From Adiantum capillus-veneris (taxonomy: Eukaryota; Streptophyta; Polypodiopsida; Polypodiales; Pteridaceae), in assembly GCA_014529385.2 (NCBI GenBank), contig CM043953.1, forward strand, positions 92,556,842 through 92,620,841: a stretch of DNA of 64,000 nt, read 5' to 3'. Positions 26,935 to 38,231 of this stretch are shown here, piece by piece (position 1 is the stretch's first letter; every line of letters starts with the position of its first letter). The notes beneath the pieces were generated by a model that did not search any database, was not told the origin of the DNA, and saw nothing but the letters and a program-made list of their open reading frames with translations. A program made the position numbers and the translations under genes.

Positions 26935-28132
26935 ATTCACAAACTGGGATGGATAATGCTCCTATGGTTCAGTCAACAACTATAGAATCCATAGATTCTA
27001 TGGTTTCTAAAGTGCCCAAGATGGATGATATTTCTATACTAGAGTCTAGTGTTGTGCAACTTGAGCAAGCTTCCAATAATGAGAACCAAGAAATCGATGC
27101 TTCAAAAATGCAACATACATCAAAAGAGACTGAAAAGTCCACTCACGAGCTATTGCCAATTGGTACTACGTCATGTAGCGTAGATGTTGAGAAATCCATG
27201 CTTACAATTATATTGGATTTAAATGGTCTATTGTTGAAACGTTCCCCTCAACCATCCTCACACCACAACTCAGTGCAAATGGATTCAAAAAGATATATTA
27301 TACTCAGGCCAGGTTGCATCCAATTCTTGAAGACTATTTTACAGAGGTTAATGTTGCAATTTGGTCGACAGCTACTAGGAATAATGTGTATCAAATCCTT
27401 GCAGCACTAAACAACTTAGCTGAGGATACATTGCCTTTCTTTGCAATTTGGTCGCAAGATGTTTGCTACACCGCTCAAACTCAAAAATTGTTTAGACCCG
27501 ACAATCCAAACGTTGAGGCAATGTTCAAGCCTCTAGCCAAAATTGCCATGGGGTTTGAATGTGATCCACAAAGAAAAGTGCTTATTGATGACTCTCCTTA
27601 CAAGGGATGTATTTCACCAGCAAACAATTGCATTTTTCCACCACAATTTGATGCTGAGAAGATGGTTGACAATATGCTCTTGGAGGAGCTACTGCCATAC
27701 TTGATTCAGCTTGATGAGAGAAGGGATGTGCGTGATTTAATTGCTTCTAATCGTTATGGACAACCTATAGTGACAAATGATAGTGAATACAAAAAAATCA
27801 TGGAGTATTGGAAGCAAAAAAATGATGTTTGGTCAGCTAAGGTGTTCTTTACAAGAAGAATACCACTTGCAAAAGGTGACAGGGATGAAACTATCATTGA
27901 AAATGCAAGTGACACAAGCCACCGCAATGAAATGAGAAGAGCCCAAATACAAGAGATCTTAGCAAAGGAGCGTACACCCATTGAAAGCATGAAGGCGTCA
28001 CAATTGACCACTTTAGCTAGGCAATTGGGTTGTAACACAAAAGGAGTTTTGAAGGCAACCACAGCAAAGGCTTATATAAATAAGGTGAAAGCTGAGAACA
28101 ATCTTCTAAGGCTGGATAGAAAGCAACCCTAA
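26935..28132 (+). pseudogene. Composite gene, exon 4: FCP1/NIF-like HAD phosphatase domain and SAP-like C-terminus
   Basis: The frame is open from the acceptor at 26,934 with an acidic, Ser-rich linker, then MLTIILDLNGLLLKR (about 27,200-27,240). This is motif I of plant FCP1/SCP-type phosphatases in the variant DLNGLL. The nucleophile Asp is kept but the second Asp of DxDxT is Asn. YIILRPGCIQFLK follows. A one-base deletion near 27,330 shifts the frame, which continues as YFTEVNVAIWSTATRNNV (the usual WSxAxxxNV segment) and later RKVLIDDSPYKG (HAD motif IV, DDSP). The last 45 residues (SMKASQLTTLARQLGC to AYINKV) look like a SAP helix-loop-helix, a DNA-binding motif. The stop is TAA at 28,130-28,132. 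A possible 3' UTR intron ends at TTCCTTCCTGCAG (28,223). FCP1-like enzymes act on phosphoserines such as those of the RNA polymerase II tail. Confidence 0.7.
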
Positions 28133-29040
28133 GGTACTAGTGACATGTCATATATTCTTGATACACATACTTGAACACTCATGTGCATGGTATCTAACAA
28201 ATCTTTCTTTTTCCTTCCTGCAGGATCTTACAAAGGATACTACTAGATGGAGCTCAATCAATAGAGATTTTGATATGTTTTGCTCAAAATAATGAAGCAG
28301 TCACCTACATTTTTTGTTTATCAATTTCTTGAGAGACTTTCTTTTAGTTTGTAATCATCAAATGAAATGAAAAGTATCCTTCTTATAAGATTGTTGATCT
28401 TTTTCTCGTTCAAAACTTTCAATTGTGATTTATAGTTTTGTTAGCATGAGATTGTGCTTTTTTAGTTTGAAAAAAATGTGTCAAAGATCCAAGTCTTTTT
28501 GGCTTTACTTAAGTTATTAATTGTGAAAGATCCAAGTCTTTTTGCTTTACTTAAGTTATTGATTGTCTATGTAATAGTCCTTAAAACAATATCGGATGGC
28601 TTTCTTGCTCCCATGTCTCACATTGGTCTTTAGGTAAGACAAGTGGTGACCTTGAAAGTATGGTCTCATATCTCGATCAAGTGAAGAGACATGAAGCTTA
28701 AATATCACTACTATGTATCTAGTGTTAAACTCCATCAAGACAAAGATACTAGAGTGCCAAATTGCAGTCTAGTTTAAGTGAAAATCCATTTGAGCTAAGG
28801 TAAAACTTATAGTGCCTCATTTTTCTAGGATTCTACCCCATCAAGGAAGTTAGAATCTAGCACAAACCAATTAAGACTCTTTTGGAGCCTAAATAGGACA
28901 ATTCGTGGAACTTAATAGACTTATTATTGAGTTAGAGTCTAGTTTAGATAAGCAAAAGATCTTCAAACCAGCACTTGACTTTCTTACTATTCAATATTCA
29001 AATTCCCTTGGGGATAACAAATTACATACCTACTTGTAAC
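28133..29040. other. 3' flank of the composite gene, no further gene seen
   Basis: It holds the probable UTR intron, AT-rich DNA and a short tandem duplication near 28,480-28,565 (AAGATCCAAGTCTTTTT twice, about 50-55 bp apart). One decayed plus-orientation array motif lies near 28,634. No open frame with a known domain. Confidence 0.5.
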
Positions 29041-32000
29041 CTAACTAATGAGTAATTATATAGATCTAAGCAAGTATATATAATGAGTCTTCAAACTAAT
29101 AAACCAAGGGAAGAGAGTAGCAAGGTCCACTACTTGTCCAAGCTCAGCTCTAGACAACATAGAAAGATGCTAGTGCTACTAATTGTCTAATTATAGGCAT
29201 GGAGAAATGATAGAAGGTTAAACACTTGTCCAACCTATCATCTCTAGTACTAAGATGGGAGGTTTGGCCTTAAGATTCACCATGTAACCAACCTATACAT
29301 CATTGTATTATGAAGAGTAGAAAAGCAAAGCTCCACGACTTGTCCAAGCTAGTTCTAAAATCCACATGGAGATAAGCAAGCTCCACCATTTGTCAAATCT
29401 CTCTTCCATTAAAACATGAAAAAACTCAGCGATGTTGTACAGGGGGGACTTTTTTCCAAGGTCCACCACTTGTCCAAGCTAGGATCCATTAAAACATGGA
29501 AATAAACAAAGCTCCACCACTCGTCTAACCTTTATAGTTGCAAAGTGTATGGGTTGTCTAAACTAGGTATGGGAAATTAATTGAAGGTCCACCACTTGAA
29601 ACATGGAGCGAAGCAAGCTCCACCATGTCTCAAATATGCTAGACTCCATTGAAACACCCTAAACCCATGATATTTTGTACATAGGGGATGTACATTCAAG
29701 ATCCACCACTTGTCCAACCTAGTATCCCTAGTAGCTTGATAGCTTTGGTCTCAAGATTCACCACTTGTCCACTCTATGTCATTGTATTAAAAAGGATTGG
29801 GTGTTAAGGTCCACCACTTGTCCAACCTATAAGGTTATATTTTAAATGTTTTTTTTTCTCACAACTTGAACTACCCATGATATGTTTTACATGGGAGTTT
29901 TGTTTCAATGTCCACCACTTGTCCAAGCTAACTCTATTGAAACATAGAGAGAACCAAATGTCCACCACTTGTCCAAGATAAGCTATATTAAAACATGGAG
30001 AGAAGGATGCTCCACCGTTTCTCCAAGATAGGCTTCATTGAAACATGGAGAGAAGAAAGCTCCACCATGTCTCCAAGCTAGGATCCATTTAAATGCCCTA
30101 AACCCATTTTATTTTGTGCATGGGGTGTTTTATTTCAAGGCCCACCACTTGTCTAACCTATTATCCCTAGTAGCACAAGTGGTTTGGTCTCAAGATACAC
30201 CACTTGTACACTCTATGTCATTATATTGGAAGAATATGTATTAAGGTCCACCACTTGTCCAACCTATAAGGTTATATCTTAAATGGTATCCTTTCTCACC
30301 ACTTGAAATGCCCATGATATGTTTTACATGGGGTTTCATTCCAAGGTCCACCACTTGTCCAAGCTAACTCTATTCAAACATAGAGAGAAGCAAAGGTCCA
30401 CCACTTGTCCAAGCTAACTCTATTCAAACATAGAGAGAAGCAAAGGTTCACCACTTGTCAAAGCTAGGCTCCATTGAAGCATGGAGAGAAGTAACCTCCA
30501 TCATTTTTCCAAGATAGGTGCCATTCAAACATGGAAAGAATCAAGATCTACCATGTCTCCAAGATTCTAGGCTCCATTGAAACACCCTAAAACCATGATA
30601 TTTTGTACATGGGGTGTTTACATTCAAGGTCTACCACTTCTCTAACGTATTATACCTAGTAGCATGAGTGGTTTGGTCTTAAGATTCACCACTTATCCAC
30701 TCTATGTCATTATATTAAGAATAACTGGGTGTTAAGGTCCACCACTTGTCCAACCTATAAGGGTATATCTTAAATGGTATCCTTCACCACTTGTCAAGGT
30801 CCATCACCACTTTTCCAACCTGTAAGGTTATATCTTGAATGATATTTTTCCTTATCACTTGTAATGTCCATGCTATGTTTTACAAAGGGGTTTTGTTCCA
30901 AGACCCACCACTTGTCCAAGCTAACTCTATTGAAACATAGAGAGAAGCAAAGGTCCACCACTTGTCCAAGGTAGGCTCCATTGAAACATGGAGAGAAGGA
31001 TGATCCACCATTTCTCCAAGATAGGTTCCATTGAAACATTGAGAGAAGCAATCTCCACCATGTCTCCAAGCTAGGCTCCATTGAAATACCCTAAACCCAT
31101 AATTTTGTACATGAGGGGTTTACATTCAAGGTCCACCACTTGTCCAACCTATTATCCCTAGTAGCACGAGTGGTTTGGTCTCAAGATTCACCACTTGTAC
31201 ACTCTATGTCATTATATTAAGAAGAACTATGTGAAGGTCCACCACTTGTCCAACCTATAAGGTTATATTTTAAATGGTATCCTTTCTCACCACTTGAAAT
31301 GCCCATGATATGTTTTACATGGGGGTTTCATTCCAAGGTCCACCACTTGTCCAAGCTAACTCTATTAAAACATATAGAGAAAGAAAGGTCCACCACTTGT
31401 CCAAGCTAGGCTCATTGAAACATGGAGAGAAGGAACCTCCACTGTTTCTCCTAGATAGGCTCCATTGAAACATGGAGAGAAATAAGCTCCACCATGTCTC
31501 CAAGTTGCTAGGCTCCATTGAAATACCCAATACCCATAATATTTTGTACATGGGGGGTTTACATTCAAGGTTCACCACTTGTCCAACCTATTATCCCTAG
31601 TAGGTTTGGTCTCATGATTCACCACTTGTCCACTCTATGTCATTATATTAAGAGGAATTGGGTGTTAAGGTCCACCACTTGTCCAACCTATAATGTTATA
31701 GCTTGAATGGTATTTTTTCTCACCACTTGTAATGCCCATGACATGATTTACATGGGGGTTTTGTTCCAAGGTACACCACTTGTCCAAGCTAAATCTATTG
31801 AAACATAGAGAGAAACAAAGGTCCACCACTTTTCCAAGCTAGGCTGCATTGAAACATGGACCTTAATACCAAATTATTTCTAGTAGCATGAGTGATATTT
31901 TGTACATGGGGGGTTTACATTCAAGGTCCACCACTTGTCGAACCTATTTCCCTAGTAGGTTTGGTCCCAAGTTTCACCACTTATCCACTCTATGTCATTA

Positions 32001-33760
32001 TATAAAGAATAATTGGGTGTTAAGGTCCACCACTTGTCCAACCTATAAGGTTATATATTAAATGGTATTTTTTCTCACCACTTGTAATGCCAATGATATT
32101 TTTTACATGGGGTTTTGTTCCAAGGTCCACCACTTTTCCAAGATAACTCTATTCAAACATAGAGAGAAATAAAGGTCCACCACTTGTCCAAGCTAGGCTC
32201 CATTGAAACATGGAGAGAATGATGCTCCACCATTTATCCAAGATAGGCTGCATTGAAACATGGAGAGAAGCAAGCTTTACCATGTTTCCAAGCTAGGCTC
32301 CATTGAAACACTCTAGGGGGTTTAATTTCAAGGCCCACCACTTGTTTAACCTATTATCCCTGGTAGCATGAGTGGTTTGGTTTAAAGATTCACCACTTGT
32401 ACACATGTCATTATATTGTGTTAAGGTCCACCACTTGTCCAACCTATAAGGTTATATCTTAATTGGAATCCTTTCTCGCCACTTGAAATGCCCATGATAT
32501 GTTTTACATGGGAGTTTCATTCCAAGATCCACCACTTGTCCAAGCTAACCATATTTAAACATAGAGAGAAACAAAGGTGCACGGCTTGTCCAAGCTAGGC
32601 TCCATTGAAACATGGAGAGAAGGAACCTCCACCATTTCTCCTAGATAGGCTCCATTAAAACATGGACATAAGTAAGTTCCACCATGTCTCCTATATGCTA
32701 GGCTCCATTGAAATATGCAAAACCCATGATATTTTGTACATGGGTGATTTACATTCAAGGTCAACCATTTGTCCACCCTATTATCCCTAGTAGGTTTGGT
32801 CTCACAATTCACCACTTTTCCACTCTATGTCATTATAATAAGAGGAATTGGGTGCTAAGGTCCACCACTTGTCCAGCCTATAAGGTTATACCTTGAATGG
32901 TATTTTTTCTCACCACTTGTAATGCCCATGACATGCTTTACATGGGGTTTTTGTTCCAAGGTTCACCACTTGTCCAAGCTAATTCTATTGAAACATAGAG
33001 AGAAACAAAGGTCCACCACTTTTCCAAGCTAGGCTCCATTGAAACATGGACCTTAATACCAAATTATTCCTAGTAGCATGAGTGATATTTTGTACATGGG
33101 GGGTTTGCATTCAAGGTCCACCACTTGTCCAACCTACTTTTCCTAGTAGGTTTGGTCGCAAGATTCACCACTTGTCCACTCTATGTCATTATATTAATAA
33201 TAATTGGGTGTTAAGGTCCACCACTTGTCCAACCTATAAGGTTATATATTGAATGGTATTTTTTCTCACCACTTGTAATGTCCATGATATGTTTTACATG
33301 GGGATTTTGTTCCAAGGTCCACCACTTGTCCAAGCTAAATCTGTTCAAACATAGAGAGAAACAAACGTCCACCACTTGTCCAAGCTAGGCTCCATTGAAA
33401 CATGGAGAGAATGATGCTCCACCATTTATCCAAGATAGACTCCATTGAAACATGAGAGAAGTAAGCTCCACCATGTCTCGAAGATGCTAGAGTCGATTGA
33501 AATACCCAAAACCCCTGATACTTTGTACATGGGGGGTTTACATTCAAGGTCCACCACTTGTCCAACCTATTATCCCTAGTAGCATGAGTGGTTTGGTCTC
33601 AGGATTCACCACTTGTCCACTCTATATCATTATATTAAGAAAAATTGGGTTTCCATATCTAAATGGATCTTTGCTTGGATAAGTGGTAGACCTTGAGACC
33701 TAAATACCCATTCTACACTAGAGCATTGGTTAAGCCTTATGCACTTCAAGCATACCTTTA
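29041..33760 (-). repeat. Array C: the GGACAAGTGGTGGACC motif in inverted orientation
   Basis: Here the motif reads GGTCCACCACTTGTCCAA on the plus strand, so the array is inverted relative to arrays A and B. Linker phrases match reverse complements of array B (TCCATTGAAACATGGAGAG, CAAACCCCCATGTA-like, TAAGGTTATATCTTAAATGG). Its left edge (about 29,050-29,170, with CTCTAGACAACATAG and AACCAAGGGAAGAGAG) is the reverse complement of 20,290-20,400 at the right edge of array B. A few motifs near 33,670 switch back to plus orientation. No gene is inside. Confidence 0.9.
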
Positions 33761-33987
33761 ACAACAAGTAGTAGTTATTAGTTGACTTAAGTCTAGTTGA
33801 ACTCCATGGTATTGAGACTAAGAGAGAGTGTAGCATAAAAAAGAGTCAGGATTTTAATTTGACTTTCTTTCTATTAATGAGTAGATCATAGATGGATTTT
33901 GGTATCTAATAAAACCTTAGGGTAGACAATGTAAAACTCATGTCTATTGTTGTGTTTGCATTAAGTGTTCTTGTTCTTTAATTTCAG

Positions 33988-34763
33988 AACCATTACAGAA
34001 AAATGGATTGGCTATATGCTGGCATAAATTGAAGAAAACTATTGAATTACCCATCAAACCTCCTCCAAGACCTTGTCCAAGGAATGAATCACCTCCTTAT
34101 CACCTACCACTTTCTTTCAAGGACATCAAAAGAGTACTTATCTTGGATCTAGAGGGGTTACTTCTCAAGACAATTGAAATGAAACATGGAGATTCTATGC
34201 CATCTTGGGCTCAACACATGCGACTTGTGGAGGATAAAGATGAAGTTTATCATGTGGTGCGACCAGACGCACAAAGTTTTTTGGATTTTTGTGCTGAATA
34301 CTTTGAGCTATGGATATGGAGTTGCTATAACTTAACAAGGGTGCAACGCATCACACAAAAATGTTTTCCTGAGCAGTATACCAAGTTCAAGGTGTTTATG
34401 AGTAACAAAAATTGCCAAAATCCAAATATCATGTTAGGATTTACAAGGGTTTATCACAAAAATTTGAGTGATATTTGGAAGATATTTGAGGATTTGGATG
34501 CAAACAATACCTTAATTTTTGATGACACTCCATATAGGGTGATGTGGAACATGCCAGGGACATATCTTATATTTCCAAAGATGTGGAGGCAAACTTCCGA
34601 GCAACTTCAAAACTTCTTGCAGAGAACCATAATTCCATGGTTGGTAGGATGGTTGTATGCAAGAGATAAGAGAGTCTATACATACAACACAATTGTAAAT
34701 CAGTATAGTGATTCTGAGACAAATTATGTCCTTGGTGTGTACTTGTCAACACGAAAGCATTGA
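33988..34763 (+). CDS. FCP1/NIF-like phosphatase domain exon (second copy)
   Basis: The exon starts after TTAATTTCAG and is open to TGA at 34,761-34,763. The first codon is split (phase 1), so an upstream exon must exist but I cannot find it. Recognisable HAD/FCP1 features are VLILDLEGLLLKT (motif I, with the second Asp replaced by Glu), YHVVRPDAQSFLDF, ELWIWSCYNLTRVQ (motif II region) and TLIFDDTPYRV (motif IV). About 60 further residues end in a tyrosine-rich tail. There is no frameshift or internal stop, unlike the related exon at 26.9-28.1 kb, from which it is strongly diverged. Without an upstream exon it may be a terminal exon of a larger gene, a separate small gene, or a duplicated fragment. 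The changed motif I makes normal phosphatase activity uncertain. Confidence 0.7.
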
Positions 34764-35530
34764 ATAAATATGGCCATAAGATGCTTTTTTTATTCTAGTG
34801 TGTATCTTTCAACATTTGTATAATTTGATATAGTCTTTTTTTAAAAAAACAAAGGTGTGTCAATTTTATGAACACTTGAATGGAGTGCACCCTACTCTAA
34901 GGGGACTTCAATGTACTATTGGAGTGCATCCTATTGTAAGGGGACTCTGATGTATTGCTAGAGTGCACCCAAATTTTTGGGACTCATTTTTTATTTGATT
35001 GGGGCCTATGTTGGGTCATATAGTAAAAGAATTTCATTTTTTGTCAATTCATATCGAGGTTGCATTTATTTGTAACTATGAGAGAATTGATGTTTGATGT
35101 CAAAATAAAACTTGTAAGTATGGATCAGAGAATTCATGGACTTTAAATATGTGAGAGGGATCTTTTTCTTGGGCACAAATGTTTGCTTCAAGAATTTTGT
35201 CATTACATACTTTATGTGAAAGAGTTTTAGAACCTAAAAGACTTTGAAAACAAAACTATGGAATCTAAGTGCATGTATTCTTGAATGGCTTGAAAGTTGA
35301 TGTATACATGCATGTCGCCTTGATGAAGATTTAGATCTGACAAGATGCAAAGCTAGAATTCTTGGACGTTACCTTTGTCAATTTGGTAATAACATATTTA
35401 ACTTTCTTTTATTATGGGTGGAAAATATATTATTGTGCATTTGGAACCTAATTGCTTGACCTTCAAACCAAGATTCCTATGTTATTTTTTCATATACTTT
35501 TTTGTAATGAATTAAGATTGTGGATAGAAG
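34764..35530. other. 3' flank of the second FCP1-like exon
   Basis: AT-rich. It contains three related phrases, TGGAGTGCA(T/C)CCTA with AAGGGGACT, between about 34,880 and 34,980, which form a short imperfect repeat. No further exon is recognised. Confidence 0.5.
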
Positions 35531-36950
35531 GTCCACCACTTGTTCAAGCTAGATCTAAGAAAGTATATATACTGAGTCTTCAAACTAGTAAACCAAGGGA
35601 AGAGAGAAGCAGGGTCCATCACTTGTCCAAGCATCTCTAGACAACATAGAGAGATGTTAGGTCTACTAATTGTCCAATATAGTCATGGAGAAATGATAGA
35701 AGGTTGATCCACTTGTCCAACCTATCATCTCTAGTAAAATGGGAGGTTTGGCCTTAAGATTCACCATGTAACCAACATATACTTCATTGTATTATGAAGA
35801 GTAGAAAAACAAAGCTCCACCACTTGTCTAAGGTAGTTCCAAAATCAACATGGAGAGAAGCAAGCTTCACCATTTGTCCAAGATAGGTTCCATTAAAACA
35901 TGGAAAACCTCATATATGTTGTACATGGAAGCTTTTTTCCAAGGTCCACCACTTGTCCAAGCTAGGATCCATTAAAACATGGATAGAAACAAGGCTCCAC
36001 AACTCGTCCAACCTTTATAGCTGCAAAGTGTACCGGTAGTCTAAACTAGGCATGGGAAAATAATAGAAGGTCCACCACTTATCCAATATATTATCTCTAA
36101 TAGCATGGAGGTTTGGTCTCAAGATTTAGGAATTGGCTAACCTGTATTTCATTGTATTATGATGAATTTGGTTTTAAAGTCAACTACTTATCCAAGCTAT
36201 AAGTTTATATCTTGAATGGTATTCCTTCCCATCACTTAGAAAACCAATGATATGTTGTACATGGGAGGGGTTTGTTACAAGGTCCACCACTTGTCCAAGC
36301 TAGTTTCATTGAAACATGGATGAAGACAAGCTCCACCATTTGTTAAATCTAGACTCCATTGAAATCTAGAAAATCCATTCTATGTTGTACATGGGGTTTT
36401 TGTTTTAAGGTCCAAACTTGTCCAAGCTAAGATCCATTGAAACATGGAGTAGAGAAACACTCCACCACTTGTCCAAGCTAGGAACATTGATAGTAGTTGG
36501 CTTAGTTTGAAGATCCACCACGTGTCTAAGCTAACTCTATTGAAACATAGAGAGAAGCAAAGGTCCACCAACTGTTCAAGCTAGGCTCCATCGAAACATG
36601 GACAGAAGCAAGCTCCACCATTTCTCCAAGATAGGCTCCATTGAAACATGGAGAGAATCAAAGGTCCACCTTTCTCCAAGCCAAGCTCCAGTTGTCCAAC
36701 CTATAAGGTTATATCTTAAATGGTAATCTTTCTAATCACTTGGAATACCCATGATATGTTTTACATGGGGGTTTTGTTCCAAGATCACCACTTGTCCAAG
36801 CTAACTCTATTGAAACATAGAGAGAAGCAAAGGTCCACCACTTGTCCAAGCTAGTCTCCATTGAAACAAGGAGAGAAGCAAGCTCCATCATTTCTCCAAG
36901 ATAGGCTAGCATGGATAAGTGCACCTTGAAACCAACCTTCCTATGAGGCA
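35531..36950 (-). repeat. Array D: inverted-orientation motif array, partly a copy of array C
   Basis: Motifs read GGTCCACCACTTGTCCAA. About 35,545-36,080 aligns by eye, phrase for phrase, with 29,060-29,590: the same order of CTCTAGACAACATAG, CATGGAGAAATGATAGAAGG, GGGAGGTTTGGCCTTAAG, TTGTATTATGAAGAGTAG and CAACCTTTATAG. This marks a direct segmental duplication. Further right the copies resemble array C monomers. Confidence 0.88.
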
Positions 36951-37430
36951 ATAGAGCATATGCTACATATTTTATGTATGCCCCATGCCTCAAATTAAGA
37001 AGTTATAGATTAGAAGTGGACCTTGCTTGAATGTCACATGCAATAAATTAAGGAAAAATAGCCAAGTGGATTGTATTCCTCAATGGATCCTTGCTTTCAC
37101 AAGTTGTGAACCTTGAGTCACTTTTACATTAACTTGGACAAGTGGTGGACCTAGAAACCAAGCTCTCCATGTTGAGATAAGTTGTAGGTAGGACAGTAGG
37201 ACATAGACAACGATAATGGATGCAATATACTCCTCCTAATAATCCAATTGATTGAAACCATGGTATTTTAGTTGTTTTCATTGTGTATTGTATGTGCATA
37301 AAGTGGAATGAGACCTTAAGAAAACTCAAATTTTGACAAAATCTCTATATTTTGTACATGATATATTGAAAGTTGTCCAACCTGGGAATTGGGATTTTCC
37401 CACTTTACCTAATATGGTCTTAGTACTTTA
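36951..37430. other. Array fringe and unique DNA, no gene
   Basis: One good plus-orientation motif lies at about 37,134-37,152 (ACTTGGACAAGTGGTGGACC). The rest shows no recognisable coding or structural feature. Confidence 0.5.
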
Positions 37431-37524
37431 CGGCATGTGGAAACGACGTGAACAAACACTGTGAGTCATGAGGCGAAAGTGCTTTTCGGCCAGCCTACGA
37501 TGCGCCCAACATGCGCAAGGGCGG

Positions 37525-37560
37525 AGCAGAGCACGTATAAAAGTGGAGCCCCACCATGAA
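37525..37560 (+). promoter_or_regulatory. Candidate core promoter (TATA box) in a GC-rich island
   Basis: CACGTATAAAAGTGG near 37,531-37,545 is a strong plant TATA box. It sits in a GC-rich patch (37,430-37,640) that contrasts with its AT-rich surroundings. Downstream ATGs are near 37,556 (a very short frame) and 37,589 (a 90-codon frame that runs into the (CT)n tract). I recognise no product, so this may be the remnant promoter of a lost gene or of a mobile element. Confidence 0.35.
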
Positions 37561-37796
37561 GCTGGGCTAAGGCCTTGCGCTTGGGGCAATGGCGCCATCC
37601 GTGAGGTTCCCTGAGACGCGTCCATTGCTAGTTGAAAACTACATCCAATATCAGGCCCTGGGACAATTTTTGGCAGGAGGTGCGCACGCCGGCCTTCTCA
37701 CAATCACGAAATTTAATTCGCAATACAAAGAAGCTACTCTCCGTGCTTCGTGCTCTGTGCAAGCCCTTACTGTGATGCTTGTGGAGGCTAGCCTAT

Positions 37797-37797
<1 letters not shown>

Positions 37798-37833
<36 letters not shown>
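37798..37833 (+). repeat. (CT)n microsatellite
   Basis: Thirty-six bases of alternating CT. The serine-leucine frame across it is a by-product. Confidence 0.97.
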
Positions 37834-37834
<1 letters not shown>

Positions 37835-37842
37835 GCCTATGA

Positions 37843-38064
37843 TATTTTCCTACGATGTTAAAACTCTCTTCTCAGGTGTGTGTGGGTGTGCTAATAAAAA
37901 GAGGAAAATGGTATAACCTTTCTATCACCCAAGTGTGGTAGATTGGTTATGTTGTTTCCCTCTTGAATAACAGGTCTTGAGTTCAACTCCTCGTTGGCTA
38001 GATCTTTAAGGTCTCTTGGGATAGTTTCCTACGACGTTAAAACTCTTTTCTTCTTCTTCTTCTC
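37843..38064 (+). mobile_element. tRNA-derived SINE-like element, plus copy
   Basis: The unit holds a polymerase III-like A box (TGGTAGATTGG, 37,936-37,946) and B box (AGTTCAACTCC, 37,980-37,990) with tRNA-like spacing. B-box consensus is GGTTCGANTCC, so it is degenerate. Both ends carry TTCCTACGA(T/C)GTTAAAACTC, followed by a CTT/CT-rich tail. A homologous unit lies inverted at 40,306-40,530, with the end sequence again at 41,231. The repeated dispersed structure and the internal boxes point to a SINE. The ends are not mapped precisely, and it may be a dimer sharing the end sequence. Confidence 0.55.
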
Positions 38065-38168
38065 TCTCTCTTTGTGTGTTTGTGTGTGTGTGTATGTGTG
38101 TGTGCATCCAACAGATATTGGGCACACATAATCAGAGACTTTGCAGCAGCACCATGATCATAATCATG

Positions 38169-38170
<2 letters not shown>

Positions 38171-38228
<58 letters not shown>
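38171..38228 (+). repeat. (CT)n microsatellite
   Basis: Fifty-eight bases of alternating CT. It is flanked by two related phrases (CAGATATTGGGC followed by AATCAGAG or ATGATCAGAG, at about 38,112 and 38,235), so the tract lies inside a small local duplication. Confidence 0.97.

Positions 38229-38231
<3 letters not shown>

Noticed and set aside
660-36950. CRISPR-like appearance of short repeats with spacers
   Set aside because: Repeats vary in sequence and spacing, the spacers are themselves repeated in higher-order units, and the DNA is plant nuclear. It is a satellite-type array.
37930-37995. A functional tRNA gene
   Set aside because: A and B boxes are present, but the B box is degenerate and no cloverleaf with an acceptor stem is visible. 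A SINE origin fits better.
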